64,000 nucleotides of DNA, from positions 3,187,605 to 3,251,604 of the forward strand of contig OX442321.1 in the NCBI GenBank assembly GCA_949358305.1. The letters are read 5' to 3'. Made by a program: the position numbers and the translations under genes. This DNA comes from Strigamia acuminata (Eukaryota; Arthropoda; Chilopoda; Geophilomorpha; Linotaeniidae). Below the pieces are notes generated by a model. That model was given only the letters and a program-made list of their open reading frames with translations. It was not told the origin of the DNA and did no database searches. Position 1 is the first letter of the stretch, and every line of letters starts with the position of its first letter. Shown one piece after another: positions 56,401 to 64,000 of the stretch.

Positions 56401-59078
56401 CAATGGGCGGAGCTAACAATATAGTGTTCTCAATTCTGATTGGCTGCGCTATATTTTAATTTAGTGTTGAAAACGATACACTAAAGATTTTTCCCTTACG
56501 ATATGGCACTAAAATAGTGTATCATGGAGCAAAATAAAGAAAAAATGCATCCCGCAAACTCTCTATTACCGTATTTCCGCAATTAAGACGGAAGACAAAA
56601 CAAAAGTGGTCGATCTCAAATGGATTTCCGGAATCGTGATTTTCTTGATTTTCAGAAATCAAGGAAATCTCATTTCAACTTTGAACGGCCTTAAAATTTC
56701 ACAAAATCCAACTGTTGCACATGCGACGTACCGTTGGATAACTTCCTATTTGCAATTTCAGCCAATAGATCAACTTCCTGTTTTGAGAGCTCAAACCTAG
56801 CCGAAATATCGCGATTCGAGAGAGCTGAAATCCACTTTGAAATCAAGAAAAGCGACACACTACACGTGGATTTTTCCAAAATCGGATTTCGTTTTGACGA
56901 CGTAAAAATCGTCATCTCCGGTCTCCCGAAATCAAAAAAATCAGCGAAATCAAAGAAATCCATTTAAGATTGATGCAAAATGAATACAAACAATAAAAAA
57001 CGACTGCAAGTTCAAATAACAGCCGCCCTCGAATAGTAGCCATGGTCGAGATCAACGATTTGAAATAAGAGTCACGCCTCTTAATTGCAGGACTCCGGCA
57101 ATTGTGTTCATTGCTGTCACATAGGCTCTGTCACCCCCAACAGCCAAAGCCTACGAGGCAAGTCTTCCGCACAGGTTAATCTAATATGGGACACATGCTC
57201 GCATAAGAAACCGACAGCGACATCGTATTAATGGTAGTTTAGGCCTTTAATCGTTGTCTAAGAGTCGTCGACTCTTGCGCGCCCAAACAAAAACAAAATT
57301 AATCGTAGCCAGGTCCAAATGTCCAGAGATTTAGTTTAATTTGGTAAAATAAGGCTTCCAATCGACAGAGTACAGCCGAGCCTCGTTCTAACGAATCGCA
57401 AAGGACCCGAGAAATCGACCCCAGATATGTATGCAAAATAAAATTTCTTTTATGCGCATAAAATATGCACCAAATGGCGATTTATGCATTTATTTACCGA
57501 TTTTCGCAAAATATGCAATTTAATCCAATTTCGGCTTTTTATTCAATATAAATATATTCTAAACATTTATGCATTTATTTGTTATTCATACAATTCGTTA
57601 TTCGTTCTAACGAGCTTCGACCCTAATTAGAACATTTTTACCACGCCATCGTGCGGCGAAATGTCAAAAGTTGCTGACTAGATCGAATTATTTTCGGAGC
57701 AGGAATAGAAGATTTGTTTGTGCGACCGATGTAAAAATAAATAAGCAAACTCCGCTTAACGTCTGCCCAAAGTGCAGCGACCTGTATTTCGCAGCCATTT
57801 TTAGCATTGCTAACGACCTATTAATAAACATAAGTGTGCATAGAAAAAGATATGATATCTCTGAGCTTCTTCTTCGCAGACTTTTCCTTCGATTTTGCGC
57901 GCAATTGCTCGAAATTGAAGAGAAAAGGAAATTTAACTCTTCGGTGAGTAAACGAGGAATTGCTGCCAAAAGACCTAATGGGGAAATTTAGCTGCAGCTC
58001 TCGTTTTAACGAGATTGCGACGAGATGCAGTTAAACAAAGGTGGTGAATGAAAGATGGAGGTTTTTTTTTGGTTCTTTTGTTGAGGGTTTGATGATGGTG
58101 GCGTTTCGCTTTAATTTGTTTGCACTTGGGGTTTGACTAAGTGAGAGAGTGGTGTGAGAAATGGTTGATTTTGTTTTGGCCTCTGTCGTAAATCTGACAC
58201 ACGTGTTTGCACACGGTGAATGTTTTTTAAGCCTAAAGTTAGATCTTTGCGGCCTTGGGTGGAGGGAATGGTTGAGGTCTTAATTCATAATTTTTGGAAG
58301 ATTGTAAATATGAAGTTCTCGTCTTTTTGTCAATTTTAATAAATAAATTAATTCGGAATTTCTGAAGAAAAATTCAATTTTTTTTTTTTTTTTTTAAATT
58401 TTAAAAATTTAAAATTTTTGTAAATAAAAAATTTAGAACACCTGTGGTGTTTAAAAAAAAATAATTATAATTCTAAACAACCAAAAAAAAAAAAAAGTTT
58501 TTTTTTTTTTTAAATTCTAAAATTCTAAAATTCTAAAATTCTAAAAAAAAAAGTAACAAAAGATTAAAAAATTCTAAAAGAAAATTAAAAAATCAAATTA
58601 TAAATCGAAATTCCAACAAAAAATTCGAAAATTCAACAAAAAAATTAAAAAATCCAAAAGATTTTACAAAAAAAAATTTAAAAAACTTTTTTCTAAAATT
58701 TTTTTAATTTTTAAATTTTGAATTATCAACAAAAATTTCAAAAATTCATAAAAATTCAACAAAAAAATTCAAAATACAAAAAATTCAACAACAAAAATCA
58801 AAAACCTAAACAAAAAAATCAACAAACTCAAAAAAAAAATCAACAACTTCAAAAAACATCAACAAAAAAAATCAAAAACCAACAAAAACAAAAACTTTCA
58901 TCAACAAAACAAAACAAAACAAAACCACCCAAACCAAAAACCAAAAAAACCAAAAAACTCAAAAACTCACTCTTTGAATCGAGAGTGGACACTTCAAATC
59001 TTTTCCACCGACCAGTCTGAATCCCCACGGAGTCCCCGGTCCATCACGGAAAAGGCTTACACTCTGTTGTTGACTCAT
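53497..59078 (-). CDS. Zasp: Zasp/Cypher-type PDZ-ZM protein (partial, at least 293 aa)
   Basis: Six exons on the minus strand join in phase: 59078-58971, 55723-55575, 54726-54516, 54434-54264, 53897-53710 and 53548-53497. Exon 1 starts MSQQQSVSLFRDGPGTPWGF with the PDZ carboxylate loop PWGFRLVGG; exon 2 completes the PDZ (GDVILRIGN, NAGNHLQLVV). Exon 3 is a Pro/Tyr-rich linker (PHRYIPPPPP). Exon 4 has TPVGSYLRHVNDP. Exon 5 carries the ZM motif VIVHRQYNSPIDMYSAQNVA. Exon 6 gives EAMGKVVKAAILDYANE. Zasp proteins anchor alpha-actinin at muscle Z-discs and integrin sites. The C-terminus and any LIM domains are not seen; they may lie lower on the strand, or this may be a LIM-less form like Zasp66. 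The exon 3 donor is the least certain junction. A further minus-strand ATG frame at 60466-60419 (MERPAFIRVPKSRYSE) could be an alternative 5' exon. Confidence 0.85.
53898..54250. repeat. Intronic minisatellite of hairpin units
   Basis: About eight units of 40-45 bp in the Zasp intron between exons 4 and 5. Each unit contains gtttcgattt, about nine bases, then aaatcgaaac, so each can fold alone. Confidence 0.9.
56069..56568. mobile_element. TIR element in Zasp intron 1
   Basis: Ends taatagagagtttgcgggat and the complement atcccgcaaactctctatta. An internal tttgcgggctgcacttttcc copy lies at about 56157. Same family as 7963-8446. Confidence 0.7.
57373..57625. mobile_element. Pogo/Tigger-like fragment in Zasp intron 1
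   Basis: gccgagcctcgttctaacga at the left and tcgttctaacgagcttcgac, inverted, at the right. A further tctcgttttaacgagattgc piece occurs at 57996. Such CGAGCCTCGTT..TAACGAA ends are typical of pogo-type elements. No transposase remains. The rest of intron 1 (55724-58970) has no exon I can support; the 57671-57991 frame is uncalled. Confidence 0.45.
58380..58960. repeat. A-rich low-complexity tract
   Basis: Degenerate attctaaaattctaaa and caacaaaaaattcaaaa units immediately downstream of Zasp exon 1, in intron 1. Confidence 0.7.
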
Positions 59079-61739
59079 CTTATAATATTTACCAAAGAAT
59101 CCACACCATGAGCTCTTACAGCATCCTCGCACAACAACGACACAAAAAAATTACATTTGGAGACACTAGAGGACCTTGCAACCAAAAACCACCAACACAT
59201 CACAACCTATTTTGCATTCTTTTTTTTTTTAGGCCTAACTTGGGTATCGAAATAACCCTAAAACACATCCGCACGACATTGACTCGCATTGGAAGGAAAA
59301 CATCAACAGTTGAGCACGACAAACCAACCGCAAAACACGACTCAACCAAACAACGACAGCTTTGATTGGCGAGATAAATTTACATTCCGGTTTGGACCAA
59401 GATGGAGCGCAGCGCCCAATGGCGGCCGGATTGAATTACACGCGGAGATGCGAGGGAAAGCCCAATTCGGGTCGCGAACGTAAATAAACAAACAGTGCGG
59501 GGGAAAGCAAACGTTTGGTCGGAAAGCGAAACAAAAACAAAACAAATTTCACAAAGATGAAAGTTTTGATAAAAGATAAAATGAAAAAAAGAGAAAATCG
59601 ATTTTATTTTATATTTTTTTATTGGAATAAAAATTTTGAAATCGATTTTTAGCGAATTGTATGAAATTTAGCGTAACGTGATCGATTTTTGGTTGTTTTT
59701 TAATGGTTTTTGGGAGAAATAAAATTGGATAAAATCGAAATTTCAATCAAAAATTAAAGAAATCGATTTTAGATCAATTTTAGATCGATTTTAAAGCGAA
59801 TTTAGACTCGTAATCAAATTTTCTTTTTATTTCATATTTTTGGAAAAAACCGAATTGAATATTTTTATTTTTCATAAAAAATAAATATTAAATATTTTTC
59901 AATCAAAAAAATCGATTTAAAATCGATATTTACTAAATTCAGAACCACTTAAATCAATTTTTACAACTTTTCTGCTTATTTTTCATCTTTTTTTCGATTC
60001 AGCCACAAATAGAAACCTATTCCCATTTTCCATCCATCCCAATAAAAAAACCACCAAAAAAATCGACTAAAAATCGATATTCACTAAATCCACCATCAAA
60101 AAACCAAATTTTAAAATTCCTCCTTCTTTCTTCCATTTCCAACCCTTAAAACCAAACAAAACCCAACAAAATCGAAACTTAATCCACTTTCCCACCAAAA
60201 CCCCCAAAAAATCGATTCAAAATCGATTCCAAATCGATTCCCAACCAAAAAATAAATAAAAAAAAAAAAACCCAAAATCTCCCAAAAATCTCCTTTAAAT
60301 ATCTAAAATTAACCCCAAGGTTCCACAAGAATAGCAAAGAATGCAACCGACAACACCTCTTACATAAATCGCCATTAAAACCAAACAAAACAACTGTCAA
60401 ACACAAACAAACACAAAACAATACCTCCGAATACCGACTCTTCGGCACACGAATAAACGCGGGTCTCTCCATCGCAATCTCGACAAACCGCGCGGTCAAT
60501 TCACCTCCCACGTACTACGTAGTGACCGCTCGCTTCACGGGGCCAGGAATGAGCACCACGTGTTCCGTTTCGGCCTTTTTCATCCCCCGAAAACCCCCCA
60601 CCTTTTTTTTCCGCTTCGCAGAACCAACTCCTGATAGGTGACGGCGCGCATTATGCAATAAACAGACGTTTTTACGGCCATCTTGAGCAAGTTTGATGCA
60701 ATTTATGAACCCATCCGTGTGATTGCGCGTCAAAATCTCCCTCCCCCTTTACATCCATCACAATTTATGACGTCATGCCGCCGCATCGCTGCTTTCTCCC
60801 CCATTTATTCGCTCGTTATTTCAAACGACTCTCGACCTTTTTCCATGATGTCATGTTTGTTTAGCGCCCAAAAAATCGAAAATACTCGCTCGTTTCACGT
60901 TCCCAGCTGCAGAGGGCGCCTTCTAAACGTTTTTTTTTGTTTACTCGATTTCTGTCGATGGCAGCTCGGTTTATTTGTGGAAATTGCGGATAAAAAGATG
61001 AAATTCTCGAAAAAAAACCGACGAAATTGGATGGTTTTTGAACTGGATACGATACACACACTTCCATCTTTGTTTCTGATTGCTTTTTCCTTCTATTCCC
61101 GACCCCCTACTGACCATAAATCCATCAAATCTCTACAAGTACTTCGAGAGCATGATTAAAACTGCAGGTGTTTGAGACGAACTGAAAAATCCGCGACTTG
61201 TGACGTCACAAGTACATTAAAGTTAGTGTTGCTCCTTTTAGCTCTTCCTGTTGACCAAATCGCATTAACCCTTTTTCTGGCGCAAGAAAAGGGGTCGATT
61301 TACACAAATAAGTTCCATAAAACACCCACACACATCCTTAGTAATAATTTTCGGGTTTTCTAGTCCACAAAACGTCTAAATCCATCCGGAATTGTCATCG
61401 CAAAACACTTTGCCTATCACTAGGCCGTGAATACATTACGTGTGACGTCACGCGAATAAAAATAGAAAGAAATATACTGTTGTTGGAAAAGAAGAAAAAA
61501 ATAGAACGAGATATCATCGAAGCTTTTTATTACAAAACCGCAAACAAGATCATCTGTAGATCGGAGTTGCGCATGCGCAGAAGCACCCAGTGGGGTTTCC
61601 TATACAAAGTTTAGGAGTTTTGCCTTGAAATGTGTTGTTGAGTGGTGTCCATCGAGGTTTGGAGCAAATGGAGCAAATGGGAAGTCCGATAGCACGAATT
61701 TCGATTTTGTAGGGGAAGGAAACAATAGGAAGGAGAAAT
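59079..61739. promoter_or_regulatory. Shared intergenic region of divergent PDZ genes
   Basis: It separates the starts of the minus Zasp gene and the plus PDZ gene. It holds GC-rich leader-like segments (59380-59480, 60470-60560), an aatcgatttt-rich tract (59580-60250), CRE/ATF-type tgacgtca sites at 60768, 61201 and 61445, and an NRF1-like tgcgcatgcgca at 61569. Which promoter each site serves is not known. Confidence 0.5.
61196..61213. promoter_or_regulatory. 18-bp CRE palindrome
   Basis: ACTTGTGACGTCACAAGT is fully self-complementary around a TGACGTCA bZIP core. The same 18 bases recur at 63904-63921, both preceded by gcg. Confidence 0.6.
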
Positions 61740-63004
61740 ATGGCGGAGTTGGTGAATATTTTGTTGCAAAGATGCGACTCGACGATTCCGTGGGGGTTTG
61801 GCGTGCAGGGGAAAAACCAAAATGGCTGTGGATATTTGCTCTATGTGGATAAAGTAAGTTTTTAATTTAGTTTAAATTTTTGCAATAAAATTTTTTTTTT
61901 TTTAGAAAATTTTTTATTTTTCCAAAAAAAAAAATTTTTTTTTTTTTTAGAATTTAGAATTTTTGATTTTTGCATAAAATTATTTTTTTTGGATATATAA
62001 TTTTTGCAAAAAAAAATATTTTTGCAATTTTTGATTTTTGCAAATAAAATATTTTTTGATTTATAGAAATTTTTAAAAAATTTAAAAAAAATATTTTTTG
62101 ATTTTTCTAATTTTTTAATTGGGTTTTTTGTTTTTATTAATCTCGTAAATAAATCATTTCTCAATGTAAACAAACCGCACATGTCGCCATTCGCAATAAA
62201 CAAGTGAGGAATTGTTCTATTTTTAGCATTCGAAACCATTTCGCCTAATTTTTCTTTTTTTAAAAAAATAAAATAAAATAAACTATTTTAAAAATCAATT
62301 TTAGGTGACTCCAAACACAATCGCAAGTAACTATTTAAAACCCGGCGATATCATCTTGAGTCTAAGCAAAAACCACGCAAACGATCTAGCCAATAAGAAC
62401 ATCGCGCACGTCATTAAACAAGCCGGAAATTCTCTCGAACTTATCATCGCCAAGTGAGTGCAAATTCTAATCAAAACATCTAAACATCAAAAATACCAAC
62501 AAAAAAAAATTCCAACCAAATCAAAAATTTAAAAAAAAAATCAATTCCATCAACAAAAACAACTTTTTCCAACTTTCCACCAAAAAAAACCAAAAAAACA
62601 ATTTTTTCACCAAAAAAACCCAAAAAAAACAATTTTTTCACCAAAAAAACCCAAAAAAAAATTTTTTTCACCAAAAAAACCCGAAAAAAAATTTTTTTCA
62701 TCAAAAAAACAAAAAAAAAGCAAATTTTTCACCAAAAAAACCCCAAAAAAACAATTTTTTCACCAAAAAAACCCAAAAAAAAAATTTTTTCACCAAAAAA
62801 ACCCAAAAAAAAACAATTTTTTCACCAAAAAAACCCAAAAAAACAATTTTTTCACCAAAAAAACCCAAAAAAACCAATTTTTTCCCCGAATTTCCCACAA
62901 AAAACAATTTTTTCCCCGAATTTCCCACAAAAAACAATTTTTTCCCCGAATTTCCCACAAAAAACAACATTTCCATCACTTTTCCTCAAAAAAAATAAAA
63001 ATTT

Positions 63005-63035
<31 letters not shown>

Positions 63036-64000
63036 ATCAAGGGAGTCACCAACTGAGATTAGCTTGCACTGTGCTGTAATAACGCGAGTTGCCAGCGAGT
63101 TAAACATAGCGCGAATTAAAAATAAACGCCAAAAACCTCACCAATCTCTACCTGCATTTCCCCTTTAACTTTAAACTCTTCAATCGCATCCTCGACTCGA
63201 TACTCAAAGCAACAGCTGTCCGCAAACTCCTTCAAGGATCACCGCGCATCTCTAAACAACTAAACTACGTCATCACTCGACACCACCCCTCATCAAATTA
63301 CCAAAAAAAAAAAAAAAAAAAATCGACCATTTTATCTCAAAATAATCAAAACAGGAATTCCGCTCGCAATAGAACAAATCCCACTTACAAAAAAACCCAA
63401 CATTCCACAAATACCAATCCAAAAAAAACATTCCCCATCAAATATCACAATTGTATTAAATTACCGACCAAAAACGTCACTTCCGGTCCTCCGACACCTT
63501 TTACGGTCCCAAAATTCCCAATAAATCAAAACTTCAACCTCGATTTTGCTTCTTCTCGCTTTCCGGCTTCTGCGCACGCGCGGGGCTGCGTTTCCGGTTT
63601 CCAAAAATTTCGTAAGTCGTCTAAAAATAGTTAATGGTATGTTCGAAGACGAGGCTGCGAAGAAAGGCATCGGAGGAGTGCTCTAATAACCTCTCGCTAG
63701 CCCCTTTTAATGCACCCACATCTCCGACATTACAAATTAATCTCATCGCGGCTTAATGGATTCTTTCGTGGCACCTTGGAGGTAGGAAACCAGCGTTCAT
63801 TACTAATTCCCACCCCCGATGTCTACATTGCTCGCTTTCGCTCGAAAATCCCCAAAAAAACCAAAAAACATTTCACAAAAATTCGTTACAATGTATCATT
63901 GCGACTTGTGACGTCACAAGTGTTATTTATGCACGATTCGATTCTGATTACAGGAAACCGACGACAAATTCTAGTCCGACGCCTTATCCGGGTCCCAACT
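61740..64000 (+). CDS. PDZ protein, Zasp-like, 5' part only
   Basis: Exons 61740-61853 (38 codons, MAELVNILLQRCDSTIPWGF with loop PWGFGVQG), 62305-62453 (149 bp; VTPNTIASNYLKPGDIILSL ... AGNSLELIIA) and 63954 to beyond the window, where AA|G joins to read KKPTTNSSPTPYPGPN, a Pro/Ser/Thr-rich linker. Donors are GTAAGT and GTGAGT; acceptors are ttttag and attacag. The exon 2 length and phase equal those of Zasp exon 2 on the opposite strand (55723-55575). A linker follows the PDZ, as in Zasp/Cypher (PDZ-LIM) proteins, which suggests a role at muscle Z-discs or integrin adhesion. No ZM or LIM part lies in the window, so assignment to Zasp is inferred from the PDZ and gene structure. Confidence 0.8.
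62490..63030. repeat. Intronic repeat (caattttttcaccaaaaaaac)
   Basis: About twelve units near 30 bp in intron 2 of the plus PDZ gene, changing at 62880 to a ccccgaatttcccacaaaaa variant, then a poly-A tract at 63011-63037. Confidence 0.85.
63152..63229 (-). CDS. Ambiguous exon-like frame in PDZ intron 2
   Basis: The minus strand has 26 codons (EFADSCCFEYRVEDAIEEFK ...) between a weak aag acceptor and a CAG|GTAGAG donor. The plus strand is also open across 63129-63520. Codon-like complexity is higher than in the surroundings, but neither strand has a start or a matching partner exon. Confidence 0.2.

Noticed and set aside
57671-57991. 106-codon ORF in Zasp intron 1
   Set aside because: Next to pogo-like terminal repeats and without recognisable motif; treated as part of a decayed element or chance.

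Overview
This window looks like nuclear DNA from an arthropod. The lineage below that is not resolved. The evidence is AT-rich, intron-containing genes with GT..AG junctions, a muscle Z-disc PDZ/ZM (Zasp-type) gene, short interstitial arrays of the arthropod telomere motif TTAGG, and a very high load of short terminal-inverted-repeat (TIR) elements and minisatellites. There is no operon structure and no bacterial, plasmid or phage gene. All exon structures below were assembled by eye from open frames, splice signals and codon phase; none has transcript support.

Layout. 1-9.7 kb: two candidate GC-rich first exons facing away from each other (about 1.2 and 1.65 kb), then tandem repeats and TIR elements. 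9.8-25.6 kb: a segmental duplication carrying two complete copies of an unrecognised, secreted, cysteine-rich four-exon gene, plus an extra orphan copy of its signal-peptide exon. Between the copies lie a hairpin and broken copies of a small cysteine-rich secreted peptide gene. 25.6-27.3 kb: a fold-back element filled with satellite. 27.3-31.3 kb: mostly AT-rich DNA with one weak small ORF. 31.4-33.5 kb: a GC-rich, nearly intronless gene for a large secreted protein with two somatomedin-B-like domains. 34.8-37.5 kb, minus strand: a three-exon leucine-rich-repeat, possibly F-box, gene. 39.9-45.6 kb: three small secreted-protein genes. The first two are clear paralogues with the same intron phases, and the first ends in a His/Pro-rich tail. 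Several TIR elements and a 1-kb palindrome with tRNA-like sequence sit among them. 45.8-53.1 kb: no convincing gene, but a clean hAT-like element, two long minisatellites and nested TIR elements.

53.5-64 kb: two PDZ genes in head-to-head orientation. The minus-strand gene has a PDZ domain split over two exons, proline-rich linkers and a ZM motif, as in Zasp/Cypher proteins. The plus-strand gene starts about 2.7 kb away and has the same PDZ exon split, with a second PDZ exon of the same length and phase (149 bp), so the two are probably an inverted duplication. It runs off the window end. The region between them carries CRE-type TGACGTCA sites, including an 18-base palindrome that recurs just before exon 3 of the plus gene.

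The most novel material is the cysteine-rich gene pair, in which exon 2 is far more divergent than exon 3, and the small secreted gene cluster with the His-rich tail. I could not name a known family for either.
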